Shown piece by piece: positions 15,866 to 26,477 of a stretch of 43,115 bases of DNA. Every line of letters begins with the position of its first letter. Positions within the stretch are counted from its first letter, which is position 1. The position numbers and the translations under genes are program-made. The stretch is from NCBI GenBank assembly GCA_035512495.1, contig DATKDW010000043.1, positions 1 to 43,115 of the forward strand. Reading direction: 5' to 3'. This DNA comes from Acidimicrobiales bacterium. GTDB lineage: Bacteria; Actinomycetota; Acidimicrobiia; Acidimicrobiales; CADCSY01. The notes below the pieces were generated by a model that was given only the letters and a program-made list of their open reading frames with translations, was not told where the DNA came from and searched no databases.

Positions 15866-16870
15866 TCAACCCGCCACGAGCTTGCCGACGTCGGCCAGCA
15901 GGTCGACCGAGCGGAGACGCGCCTCGACGCTGGGCGACGCGTGGACGACGATGAGCTCGTCGGCCTGGGCGAGCTCGACGAAGTCGTTGAGCTGGTCGGC
16001 CACCGTCGCGGGGCCGCCGACGGCGGTGTGGTGCATCATCTGGAGGACCTGCCGTCCCTGTGGTGAGCGCAGCAGGGCGTCGGCTTCCTCGTCGGACAGG
16101 GAGCGGCCGCCGGCCACCATCCGGGCGACGCGGCGGCGCCTGACCACCTCGAGCTGGTGCTGGGCGTCGGCGTCGGTGTCGGCGGCGATGACGTTGACGC
16201 CAGCGATGACGTAGGGGGTCTCTTGCTGCGGCGAGGGGTGGAACCGCTCCCGGTAGGCGGTGATCGCCTCGCGGAGGGCCGCCGGGGCGAAGTGAGAGGC
16301 GAAGGCGTAGGGGAGGCCGAGCACGGCGGCGAGCTGGGCGCCGAAGAGGGAGGAGCCGAGGATGTACAGCGGCACGTCGGTGCCCCTCCCGGGGATGGCA
16401 TGGACCCCGGGGATGCGGGTCTCGCCGGAGAGGAACCCCCGGAGCTCGACCACGTCCTGGGGGAACGACTCCGCCGCCCGCGGGTCGCGGCGCAGGGCCC
16501 GGAGCAGCGTGGCCTGGTCGGTGCCGGGCGCCCGCCCCAGCCCGAGGTCGATCCGGCCAGGGTGCAGCGTGGCCAGGGTGCCGAACTGCTCGGCGATGAC
16601 GAGCGGCGAGTGGTTGGGCAGCATGACGCCACCGGCGCCGAGGCGGATGGAGGAGGTGTGGGCCGCCACGTGGGCGATCAGCACCGCCGTGGCCGACGAG
16701 GCGATGGTGGGGAAGTTGTGGTGCTCGGCGTACCAGACCCGGCGGTAGCCGCGGGCCTCGGCCCGCTGGGCGATCGCCACGCTCGCCTCGAAGGCGTCGG
16801 CTGCCGTCCGCCCCCGGCCGATGGTGGCCAGATCCAGGATCGACAGCGGGACGGGCACGGTGGGGGGCAC
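15866..16870 (-). CDS. Luciferase-like (LLM) flavin-dependent oxidoreductase
   Basis: A 334-residue member of the bacterial-luciferase superfamily, group 1 (MsnO8-like). Family blocks in order: [19 protein letters not shown] near the start, [54 protein letters not shown], and [19 protein letters not shown]. These build the TIM barrel and its FMN/F420-binding face. Substrate and cofactor choice cannot be read from the sequence. Starts at GTG 16870 or GTG 16858 are both possible; neither has a clear ribosome site. The antisense opening through this gene that runs on to 18905 is not a gene. Confidence 0.9.
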   Translation of the reverse strand: MPPTVPVPLSILDLATIGRGRTAADAFEASVAIAQRAEARGYRRVWYAEHHNFPTIASSATAVLIAHVAAHTSSIRLGAGGVMLPNHSPLVIAEQFGTLATLHPGRIDLGLGRAPGTDQATLLRALRRDPRAAESFPQDVVELRGFLSGETRIPGVHAIPGRGTDVPLYILGSSLFGAQLAAVLGLPYAFASHFAPAALREAITAYRERFHPSPQQETPYVIAGVNVIAADTDADAQHQLEVVRRRRVARMVAGGRSLSDEEADALLRSPQGRQVLQMMHHTAVGGPATVADQLNDFVELAQADELIVVHASPSVEARLRSVDLLADVGKLVAG

Positions 16871-16967
16871 GATCCGACGAACGCCGCGCGGGCGTCCCGT
16901 GTTCCCGGCCCACCATCTTCCGCACCCTCCGGTTGGGGCCCCGAGGGCGGCGGGTAGCGTCGCCCGG

Positions 16968-19091
<2,124 letters not shown>

Positions 19092-19153
19092 GTCCCGCGA
19101 CGCAAGGCCGGTGCCGGGTGGGCGTGTCCGTGGCTGGGTAGCGTCCGGGCCAG

Positions 19154-21832
19154 ATGACGCTCCCTCGCGCCACCTACCGCCTCCAGCTCCGGCCGGGGTT
19201 CGGCTTCGACGAGGCCGCCGCCGTGGCGACCTACCTCGCCGACCTCGGGGTGAGCCACGCCTACGTCTCCCCGTACCTGCAGGCGGCGCCGGGCAGCACC
19301 CATGGCTACGACGTGGTCGACCACTCGAGCGTCAACGAGGAGCTCGGGGGCGAGGAGGCGCACGCCCGCTTCTGCAGCGCCCTGGGCGATGTAGGCCTCG
19401 GCCAGGTGCTCGACATCGTGCCCAACCACATGGCCATCACGTCCGGCAACGCGTGGTGGACCGACGTGCTCGAGAACGGGCCGGCGAGCCGCTATGCCGG
19501 TCACTTCGACGTCGACTGGGACCCGCCCGAGGCCAAGCTCCGGAACACGGTGCTCATGCCCGTGCTCGGCGACCACTACGGCCGGGTGCTGGAGGCCGGC
19601 GAGCTGGGCCTCGAGCGGCGAGGCGGGGGGTTCTGGATCACCTACCTCGACCACGCCTTCCCGCTGGCACCGCGCTCCTACGACACGATCCTGGCGATGG
19701 CTGCCATCCGCTCGGGGTCCGACGAGATGGCGTTCCTGGCCGATGCCTTCGCCCGCCTCCCCCTGGCCACCGCCACCGCCCCCGAGCTCGTGGCCTCGCG
19801 CCACCGGGACAAGGAGGTCCTCAAGGGCTGGCTGGCCCGGCTGTGCGAGGAGCAGCCGCAGATGGCGGCGGCGGTCGACGAGGTGGTGTCGGCCGTCAAG
19901 GGGGACCCCGACCTCCTCGACGCCCTCCTCGACCGTCAGAACCACCGGCTGGCGCACTGGCGCACCGCCGGCGAGGAGCTCGACTACCGGCGGTTCTTCG
20001 ACATCACCACGCTGGCGGGCCTGCGTGTGGAAGACGAGCACGTCTTCGCCGACACCCATGCCCGGGTGCTGCGCTGGCTCGCCGATGGGGTCATCGACGG
20101 CCTGCGCATCGACCACCCCGACGGCATGCGCGATCCCGAGGGCTACGTGCGCCGCCTGCGGGAGGCCGCGCCCGAGGGCTGGATCGTGGTGGAGAAGATC
20201 CTCGAGCCCGGCGAGGCGCTACCGACGACCTGGCCGGTCGACGGGACGACCGGGTACGACTTCCTGAACCGCCTCGGTGGGGTGCTGGTCGACGCCGGGG
20301 GGATCGGTCCGCTGACCGACGCCTACGCGGGCTTCACCGGCGAGGCGACGGACTACGCCGAGATCGTCCACGCCAACAAGCACCTCGTGCTTCGCGAGGT
20401 GCTGGCCGCCGACGTCAACCGCCTCACCCACCTCTTCGTGCAGGTGTGCGAGGCGCAGCGCCGCTACCGCGACTTCACCCGCAGCGAGCTGAGTGACGTC
20501 CTGGTGGAGACCATCGCCTGCGTCGGGGTGTACCGCACCTACGTGCGCCCCGATGGCAGTCGCAGTGACGCCGACGAGGTGGTCATCGCCGACGCCCTGG
20601 CGGCGGCCGCCGAGCGCAGGCCCGACCTCGACGAGGCGCTCTTCGAGCTGCTGGGCCGCCTGCTCCGGGGGCGCGCCGGTGATGCCCCCGCGGCCCTCGA
20701 GCTCATGGCCCGGTTCCAGCAGACCACCGGTCCGGTGATGGCCAAGGGCGTGGAGGACACGACCTTCTACACCTACAACCGCCTGATCGCGCTCAACGAG
20801 GTGGGCGGCGACCCGGGCCACGTTCCGGGTGACGTCAGTGGCTTCCACCGTCAGATGGCGGAGGCCCAGGAGCGCTGGCCGGCGGCCATGCTCACGTCGT
20901 CGACCCACGACACCAAGCGGAGCGAGGACGTGCGTGCCCGCATCGCTCTGCTGTCGGAGATCCCCGAGGACTTCGCCGCGGCCGTCCGGCGGTGGTCGGA
21001 CGTGAACGAGCGCCACCGCAGCGGCGACCTGCCGGATCGCAACGTCGAGTGGCTGCTCTACCAGACCCTGGTGGGCGCCCACCCGCTGCCGGCCGACCGG
21101 GCGCTGGCCTACGTGGAGAAGGCCACTCGCGAGGCCAAGGTCCACACCAGCTGGACCGACCCCGACCCTTCCTACGACGAGGCCGTGCGCGCCTTCACCG
21201 AGGGCATCCTCGGCGACGAGGCCTTCACCGCCGACCTGGCCGCCTTCGTGGCGCCGCTGGTGGAGCCGGGGTGGGTCACCGCCCTCACCGCCCAGCTGGT
21301 GAAGCTCACCGCCCCGGGCGTGCCCGACGTGTACCAGGGCACCGAGCTGTGGGACCTCAGCCTCGTCGACCCCGACAACCGCCGGCCCGTGGACTACGAC
21401 GTGCGCCGCCGGCTCCTACGTGAGATCGACGGGCTCGAGGCCGAGGGGATGTGGGACCGGCTCGACGAAGGTCTGCCCAAGCTGGCCCTGACCCGGGCCG
21501 CTCTCGGCGTGCGGTCCCGGCTGCGCGAGGCCTTCGGTGCCGGAGCTGCCGGGCGCTACGAGGCGCTGGTGGCCGTCGGCCCTGCCGCCGGCCACCTGCT
21601 CGGCTTCGTGCGCGGTGGTCGGGTGGCGACGCTCGCCCCCCGCCTGGTGCTCGGCCTGCGCGACCGCGGCGGTTGGGACGACACGACCACCGTCCTGCCC
21701 GAGGGCACCTGGACCGACGCGGTGACCGGCGCCGAGATGAAGGGGGGCACCGTGTCCGTCGCCGAGGCGCTGGGCAGGTTCCCCGTCGCCCTGCTGGTGC
21801 AGGGAGACGACGACGCGAACGGAGCACGATGA
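19154..21832 (+). CDS. treY: Maltooligosyl trehalose synthase
   Basis: An 892-residue GH13 enzyme that converts the reducing-end alpha-1,4 bond of maltooligosaccharides to the alpha,alpha-1,1 bond of trehalose. It starts with ATYRLQLRPGFGFDEAA and VSHAYVSPYLQAAPGSTHGYDV, then LDIVPNHMAI. The catalytic Asp320 is in LRIDHPDGMRDP and Glu347 in IVVEKILEPGE. DITTLAGLRVED and VMAKGVEDTTFYTYNRL are TreY-specific blocks. TAGCGT at 19139-19144 is 9 bases before the ATG, so a second internal promoter is possible even though it follows glgX closely. Its stop overlaps the treZ start as ATGA, so the two are translationally coupled. Confidence 0.95.
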   Translation: MTLPRATYRLQLRPGFGFDEAAAVATYLADLGVSHAYVSPYLQAAPGSTHGYDVVDHSSVNEELGGEEAHARFCSALGDVGLGQVLDIVPNHMAITSGNAWWTDVLENGPASRYAGHFDVDWDPPEAKLRNTVLMPVLGDHYGRVLEAGELGLERRGGGFWITYLDHAFPLAPRSYDTILAMAAIRSGSDEMAFLADAFARLPLATATAPELVASRHRDKEVLKGWLARLCEEQPQMAAAVDEVVSAVKGDPDLLDALLDRQNHRLAHWRTAGEELDYRRFFDITTLAGLRVEDEHVFADTHARVLRWLADGVIDGLRIDHPDGMRDPEGYVRRLREAAPEGWIVVEKILEPGEALPTTWPVDGTTGYDFLNRLGGVLVDAGGIGPLTDAYAGFTGEATDYAEIVHANKHLVLREVLAADVNRLTHLFVQVCEAQRRYRDFTRSELSDVLVETIACVGVYRTYVRPDGSRSDADEVVIADALAAAAERRPDLDEALFELLGRLLRGRAGDAPAALELMARFQQTTGPVMAKGVEDTTFYTYNRLIALNEVGGDPGHVPGDVSGFHRQMAEAQERWPAAMLTSSTHDTKRSEDVRARIALLSEIPEDFAAAVRRWSDVNERHRSGDLPDRNVEWLLYQTLVGAHPLPADRALAYVEKATREAKVHTSWTDPDPSYDEAVRAFTEGILGDEAFTADLAAFVAPLVEPGWVTALTAQLVKLTAPGVPDVYQGTELWDLSLVDPDNRRPVDYDVRRRLLREIDGLEAEGMWDRLDEGLPKLALTRAALGVRSRLREAFGAGAAGRYEALVAVGPAAGHLLGFVRGGRVATLAPRLVLGLRDRGGWDDTTTVLPEGTWTDAVTGAEMKGGTVSVAEALGRFPVALLVQGDDDANGAR

Positions 21833-23562
21833 CGACCTTCCGGGTGTGGGCGCCCTCCGCCGACCGGGTCGACCTCGACCTCGGCGGCCACCGGGTGGCG
21901 ATGGAGGCGGGGGAGCGGGGCTGGTGGACGGTGGAGGTGGCCGACGCCGAGGCCGGCGCCGACTACGGCTTCTGCCTTGACGGCTCCGACCCCCTGCCGG
22001 ACCCTCGGTCGTCGTGGCAGCCCGAGGGCGTGCACGGGCCGTCGCGCCTGGTCGACCATGCCTTCGCCTGGACCGACCAGTCGTGGACAGGCCTCCACCT
22101 GCCGGCGGCTGTCCTCTACGAGCTGCACGTCGGCACCTTCAGCCCCGAGGGCACCTTCGACGGCGCCATCCAGCTCCTCGACCACCTCGTCGACCTCGGT
22201 GTCAACGCGGTGGAGCTGCTCCCGGTGGCGGAGTTCTCCGGGATGCGCGGGTGGGGCTACGACGGCGTCGACCTCTACGCCCCCCACCACGCCTACGGCG
22301 GCCCCGCCGGGCTGAAGCGCTTCGTCGACGCCTGCCACAACCGGGGCCTCGGCGTGGTCCTCGACGTCGTCTACAACCACCTCGGCCCCGAGGGGAACCA
22401 CCTGGGCCGGTTCGGTCCCTACTTCACCGATTTCTACGCCACGCCCTGGGGTCAGGCCGTCAACTACGACCAGGCGGGCAGCGACGAGGTCCGTCGCTTC
22501 GCCATCGACAACGCCGTGATGTGGCTGCGCGACTACCACCTCGACGGGCTGCGCCTCGACGCCGTGCAGGCCATCATCGACACCTCGGCCGTCCACGTGC
22601 TCGAGCAGATGGCGGCCGAGGTCGAGGAGCTGGCGGCCTGCGTCGGCCGGCCGCTGTTCCTCATCGGTGAGAGCGACCTGCACGACCCTCGGCTCATCGA
22701 CCCCCGCGGTGCCGGCGGCCTCGGGCTCGACGCCCAGTGGAGCGACGACCTCCACCACTGCCTGCGGACCGCCATCACCGACGAACGTCGTGGCTACTAC
22801 GTCGACTACCACGGCCTGGTCGACCTCGCCGCCTGCCTCGAGCGGGGCTGGCCCCATGCGGGTGATTGGTCGCCGTACCGACAGCGCACCCACGGGCGTC
22901 CCTTCGGCGACCGCCAGGGCTGGAAGCTGCTCGCCTACAGCCAGAACCACGACCAGATCGGCAATCGGGCCCAGGGTGACCGCCTCTCCCAGGTCCTGGC
23001 CCCGGACCGGCTCGCGGTGGCCGCTGCTCTGGTGCTCACCAGCCCCTTCTTGCCCATGGTCTTCCAGGGTGAGGAGTGGGGCGCCACCACGCCGTTCCAG
23101 TACTTCACCAGCCACGAGGACCCAGAGCTGGGCCGGGCCGTGAGCCAGGGTCGTCGCTCGGAGTTCTCGTCCTTCGGCTGGAAGCGGGACGAGGTCCCCG
23201 ACCCGCAGGAGCCGTCCACCTTCGAGCGCTCGAAGCTCGACTGGGACGAGGTCACCCGGGCGCCTCATGCCGAGCTGCTCGAGTGGTACACCAAGCTCAT
23301 CGGCTTGCGGCGCTCGTGCCCCGCCCTGTGCGACGGTCGCCTCGACCGTGTGCGTGCCACCGCGGATGTCGAGGCCGGCACGCTGGTGGTCGAGCGGGGG
23401 CCGGTCACGGTGGTCGCCAACCTGGGCTCGGCGGTGGCGGCGATCGACCTGGCCGAGGGCCGGTCGGCCGAGGTGTCGCTCGCCTCGTCCCCGGGCGTGG
23501 CCGTCACCGGCGCGAGGGTGACGCTGCCGCCGGACTCGGTCGTGGTGATGGGTGCCGGGTGA
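21829..23562 (+). CDS. treZ: Maltooligosyltrehalose trehalohydrolase
   Basis: A 577-residue GH13 enzyme that releases free trehalose from the product of TreY. It has an N-terminal E-set domain (FRVWAPSADRVDLDL), the barrel with LYELHVGTFSPEGTFDGAI, VLDVVYNHLGPEGN, the nucleophile Asp244 in LDGLRLDAV, the acid Glu281 in FLIGESDL, and YSQNHDQIGNRAQGDR, a TreZ hallmark. FQGEEWGATTPFQYF follows. The ATG at 21829 overlaps the treY stop by 4 bases; the long upstream in-frame opening lies inside treY and is not used. Last gene of the trehalose operon. Confidence 0.95.
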   Translation: MTTFRVWAPSADRVDLDLGGHRVAMEAGERGWWTVEVADAEAGADYGFCLDGSDPLPDPRSSWQPEGVHGPSRLVDHAFAWTDQSWTGLHLPAAVLYELHVGTFSPEGTFDGAIQLLDHLVDLGVNAVELLPVAEFSGMRGWGYDGVDLYAPHHAYGGPAGLKRFVDACHNRGLGVVLDVVYNHLGPEGNHLGRFGPYFTDFYATPWGQAVNYDQAGSDEVRRFAIDNAVMWLRDYHLDGLRLDAVQAIIDTSAVHVLEQMAAEVEELAACVGRPLFLIGESDLHDPRLIDPRGAGGLGLDAQWSDDLHHCLRTAITDERRGYYVDYHGLVDLAACLERGWPHAGDWSPYRQRTHGRPFGDRQGWKLLAYSQNHDQIGNRAQGDRLSQVLAPDRLAVAAALVLTSPFLPMVFQGEEWGATTPFQYFTSHEDPELGRAVSQGRRSEFSSFGWKRDEVPDPQEPSTFERSKLDWDEVTRAPHAELLEWYTKLIGLRRSCPALCDGRLDRVRATADVEAGTLVVERGPVTVVANLGSAVAAIDLAEGRSAEVSLASSPGVAVTGARVTLPPDSVVVMGAG

Positions 23563-23571
23563 GCCAGGTCT

Positions 23572-23588
23572 GGTCGACTGTTTCGACC
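23572..23588 (+). terminator. Hairpin after the trehalose operon
   Basis: GGTCGA-CTGTT-TCGACC, a 6-bp stem with a 5-base loop, lies 9 bases after the treZ stop and before the convergent ATPase gene. Confidence 0.45.
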
Positions 23589-23621
23589 CGGGGTGTTCGA
23601 CCCTTCTGCGCGGCGACCGCC

Positions 23622-24845
23622 TTACGTGCACCAGAGACTGGTGATGGGGACGGCCCAGATGTCGTCGCCGAGGGGAAGGACGTTGCGGCTGGCGTAGAGG
23701 ACGATCCCCCGGCGGAACCGCGCCGCGTACCGCTCACGGAAGGCATCGATGCCCGACCGGGCGGCTCGGGGCACCTCGCGGGCCCGCTTGACCTCGATGG
23801 CGACGAAGCCGTTGTCGCGCTCGACAACGAGGTCCACCTCGTGGCGGCGTCGATCACGCCAGTGGAACAGGCCGTCGGCGCCCCCGATCCACTCCAGCTG
23901 GGTCGCGATCTCGTTCACGACGAAGGACTCGAGGAGCGCGCCTCGCCGGTCGTCGCCGACGCCTCCTGGATCGGGCGTGACCAGGATCGGGTCGACCATG
24001 TGGAGCTTGGGGACGGCGCGTTCGGTGTCGGTCGCCTTCATGCGCAGCCCGGGAAGACGTCGGAGCAGACGCATCTCCTCGAGCAGGTCGAGGTAACGGG
24101 CCGCTGTCCGGCGGTCGATGCCGAGGTCGGCGCCGAGGCGGCTGAGCACGAGCTCGTGCCCCGACAGGCCGGCGATGCCGTCGAGGAAGCGGACCAAACG
24201 CTGATGATCGACGGTGTGGTCCGAAGCCGACAGCGTCTCGGGAACGACGCCGCGCAGGTAGTCGCGGCGCCAGCGGCGGTGATCGGGGCTCGCGGTGACC
24301 AGGAGCGGAAACCCGGGGGTGGTCGCCTCGGCGTCGTGGCCGGATCCGTCGAGGTCGACAGACGGCAGGGCGGCGGGGTTCCCGTCGAGGAGCTCGATGA
24401 GGTTGGTCGTCGGGCGGCCGTGCCGTTCGGCTGCGTTCAGCGGTCCGAGCTCGAAGCGCGCGTAGCGGCCAGCGATCGGGTTCGTTCCAGCCATCGTGGG
24501 AAGGTCGACTCGCGTCGAGCCGGTGAGCAGGAAGTGGCCGGGTCGTCCGGCCGCGTCGACGGCGTCCTTGATCGGGGCGAGCAGCTCGGGGACCAGCTGG
24601 GCTTCGTCGATCACGGTCCCGAACGGGAGGGTTTCGACGAACAGCCGCGGCGAGGCAGCAGCGGCCGAGCGTGTGTCGGGATCGACGAGGCTGATGTAGC
24701 GCGCGTACACGCCATCGTCCACGAGGCGGCGGACCAACGTGGTCTTCCCGCATGCCCGCGGACCGACGACGACGGTGATGGGCAGCCCATGATCCGCAGC
24801 GATGCGCAGGGTCGGCGAGAGCCCGCGCTCGATCCATCTCGCCAT
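23622..24845 (-). CDS. AAA-type ATPase with DUF4143 domain
   Basis: About 407 residues. The N-terminal ATPase (AAA_14 type) has Walker A VVGPRACGKTT near residue 28, Walker B-like FGTVIDEAQLVPELL and a sensor HFLLTGSTRVDLP. The C-terminal part has a winged-helix-like stretch (LSRLGADLGIDRRTAARYLDLLEEMRLLRRLPG) and a DUF4143 end resembling a PD-(D/E)XK nuclease core: HEVDLVVERDNGFVAIEVKRA. The role of this family is unknown; members are often patchily distributed and may be mobile. Codon use is slightly less G/C-rich than in neighbours, to my eye. The ATG at 24845 lies exactly 6 bases after TACACT (24857-24852), so it is probably leaderless. An in-frame TTG at 24869 is rejected. Confidence 0.85.
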   Translation of the reverse strand: MARWIERGLSPTLRIAADHGLPITVVVGPRACGKTTLVRRLVDDGVYARYISLVDPDTRSAAAASPRLFVETLPFGTVIDEAQLVPELLAPIKDAVDAAGRPGHFLLTGSTRVDLPTMAGTNPIAGRYARFELGPLNAAERHGRPTTNLIELLDGNPAALPSVDLDGSGHDAEATTPGFPLLVTASPDHRRWRRDYLRGVVPETLSASDHTVDHQRLVRFLDGIAGLSGHELVLSRLGADLGIDRRTAARYLDLLEEMRLLRRLPGLRMKATDTERAVPKLHMVDPILVTPDPGGVGDDRRGALLESFVVNEIATQLEWIGGADGLFHWRDRRRHEVDLVVERDNGFVAIEVKRAREVPRAARSGIDAFRERYAARFRRGIVLYASRNVLPLGDDIWAVPITSLWCT

Positions 24846-24898
24846 CCCATCAGTGTACGTTTCCGCCAACTGTCGATGTCAGATTTCGCCACGACTGG

Positions 24899-25270
24899 AT
24901 GCACAAGACCGCCGGCAGGGACGACTTCGACGAGGGCGACCGGATGAGGTTCGTCGAGGGCGCCTTCGATCGGGTCGCCGCCGCAGCTCGGGTGATCGAC
25001 TCGGACGAGCTGATCGAGCGGGTCATGGCCGACGTCGGGGGAGACCCCGGTGATGCGCTGCTCCGCCACCTGGTCGAGCGAGTCGACGACGACATGCGGC
25101 AACGTCAAGTTTTGCCGGGTTCTCGCCGTGGTCGTCAGTGCGGCAGTGCTGGCGCTGCGCAACACGGCGACCCCGCAGCCATGCCGTCGGACTCATCGGA
25201 GCCGGTGGTGCTACCGTCTCGGCGCCCGGGTGCTTCCCGGGTGGTGTCACCGCAGCGAAGTCCGGTTTGA
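24899..25270 (+). pseudogene. Short open frame, probable gene remnant, unknown
   Basis: A 123-codon frame divergent from the DUF4143 ATPase. The first 65-70 codons look coding: third positions are mainly G/C and the peptide (FVEGAFDRVAAAARVIDSDEL, then VMADVGGDPGDALLRHLVERVDDDM) could form acidic amphipathic helices. From about 25105 the bias collapses (CAA CGT CAA GTT TTG) and the frame runs into the cobalamin riboswitch, so the tail is unlikely to be protein. The same frame is also open upstream of the ATG. I read it as the surviving piece of a truncated or frameshifted gene; a small intact gene is less likely. No family recognised. Confidence 0.35.
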
Positions 25271-25343
25271 GTCCGGCGCTGTCCCGCAACTGTCGATCCC
25301 CGCCCGCGGGGACGAGCCAGGTCGCCTGCGGTGGTGCCGACGG
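25184..25343 (+). promoter_or_regulatory. Cobalamin (B12) riboswitch
   Basis: The conserved core GAGTCCGGCGCTGTCCCGC followed by AACTGT lies at 25269-25293. The B12 box (GAGCCAGGTCGCCTGC) lies at 25314-25329, after a CCCCGCCCGCGGGG stem. The outer helix P1 can form from CCGTCGG (25184-25190) and CCGACGG (25337-25343), which sets the limits. It precedes a BtuF-type binding-protein gene, so it should switch off B12 uptake when adenosylcobalamin or a related form is bound. Confidence 0.9.
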
Positions 25344-25401
25344 ATGACGAACCCTCGGAGGAAGGGTGGTCCGTGCGGCTCACCCCGCGCCGATCCCGCT
25401 C

Positions 25402-25420
25402 CCTCCGGATGAACCGGAGG
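25402..25420 (+). promoter_or_regulatory. btuF: Hairpin hiding the ribosome site of btuF (riboswitch output)
   Basis: CCTCCGG (25402-25408), loop ATGAA and CCGGAGG (25414-25420) form a perfect 7-bp stem. The right arm contains the GGAGG ribosome site, 5 bases before the GTG start at 25426. Sequestration here would stop translation, so the riboswitch probably acts at translation initiation. Confidence 0.65.
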
Positions 25421-25425
25421 ATGCA

Positions 25426-26397
25426 GTGCACAAGTGGAATCGAACGACGTCGTTGGTGCTGGTGGCGGTCCTCGCCCTGATCGCGGCCTGCGGAGGTGAT
25501 GACGCTGGTCCGGCGGCGACGGGCGACGCCGACGCCACCACCACCGCCGCCGACGGGAGCGACGTTGGCTTCCCCGTGACCGTCACCGACGACCGCGGTG
25601 AGGAGGTCACCGTGGCCGCCCGTCCCGAGCGGATCGTGTCGCTGTCGGCCACGGCCACCGAGGTGCTCTTCGCCATCGGTGCCGGTGACCAGGTTGAGGC
25701 GGTGGACGACACCTCGAACTTCCCCGAGGAGGCCCCCACAACTGGCATCTCCGGCTTCGACCCCAACGTCGAGGCCATCGCGGACCTCGACCCCGACCTG
25801 GTCGTCATCTTCTTCGATCCCGGTGACATGGCAGAGAGCCTCGAGCTGCTCGGCATCCCCGTCCTCCTGCACGACGCCGTCGACGACCTGGACGGCGCGT
25901 ACGCCCAGATCGCCCAGCTCGGCGAGGTGACCGGCAACATCGACGGTGCCGCCGCCGTGGTGGCCGACATGCGGGAGCGCATCGAGGACATCGTCGCCGA
26001 CCTGCCCGAGGGTGCCGAGGGCCTCACCTACTTCCACGAGCTCGACGACACGCTCTACACCGCCACCTCGGACACCTTCGTCGGGCACGTCTACGGCCTG
26101 CTCGGCCTCGAGAACGTGGCCGACGCCGCCGACGACGGCTCGAGCTACCCGCAGCTGTCGGCTGAGTACCTGGTGGAGGCCGACCCCGACCTCATCTTCC
26201 TGGCCGACGCCGCCTTTGGCGTGACGGCCGAGTCGGTGGCCGAGCGCCCCGGGTTCTCCGAGATCACGGCGGTGCGGGAGGGCAACGTCATCGAGCTGGA
26301 CGAGGACATCTCGTCGCGCTGGGGTCCCCGCATCGTCGAGTTCCTTGAGGCTGTCGCTGCTGCGGTCGAGCGGGTGCCGACGGGCGCCGGGGCCTGA
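25426..26397 (+). CDS. btuF: Vitamin B12 ABC transporter substrate-binding lipoprotein (BtuF-like)
   Basis: A 323-residue lipoprotein. The signal ends with LIAAC (Cys22), followed by an Ala/Thr-rich linker. The helical-backbone binding fold of class III begins FPVTVTDDRGEEVTVAARPERIVSLSATATEVLF, includes DVEAVDD-like and FDPNVEAIADLDPDLVV segments, and ends ITAVREGNVIELDED. These are typical of BtuF/FhuD relatives. The cobalamin riboswitch directly upstream makes B12 or a precursor the likely ligand. The GTG at 25426 was chosen because it has a GGAGG site 5 bases upstream and gives a correct signal; an earlier in-frame start would lie inside the leader. First gene of btuFCD. Confidence 0.92.
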   Translation: MHKWNRTTSLVLVAVLALIAACGGDDAGPAATGDADATTTAADGSDVGFPVTVTDDRGEEVTVAARPERIVSLSATATEVLFAIGAGDQVEAVDDTSNFPEEAPTTGISGFDPNVEAIADLDPDLVVIFFDPGDMAESLELLGIPVLLHDAVDDLDGAYAQIAQLGEVTGNIDGAAAVVADMRERIEDIVADLPEGAEGLTYFHELDDTLYTATSDTFVGHVYGLLGLENVADAADDGSSYPQLSAEYLVEADPDLIFLADAAFGVTAESVAERPGFSEITAVREGNVIELDEDISSRWGPRIVEFLEAVAAAVERVPTGAGA

Positions 26398-26477
26398 CCA
26401 TCGCCACCACCGACGTCCCGCGCGCGCCCGCCGGCGCCGAGCCGGTCCCGACCGGCGCCGGCGTCAGCGCGCCGCCG

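Noticed and set aside
24850-25165. Minus-strand frames across the gene-poor spacer
   Set aside because: They are Ser/Arg/Thr-rich, with poor third-position bias, and lie opposite the better plus-strand remnant.
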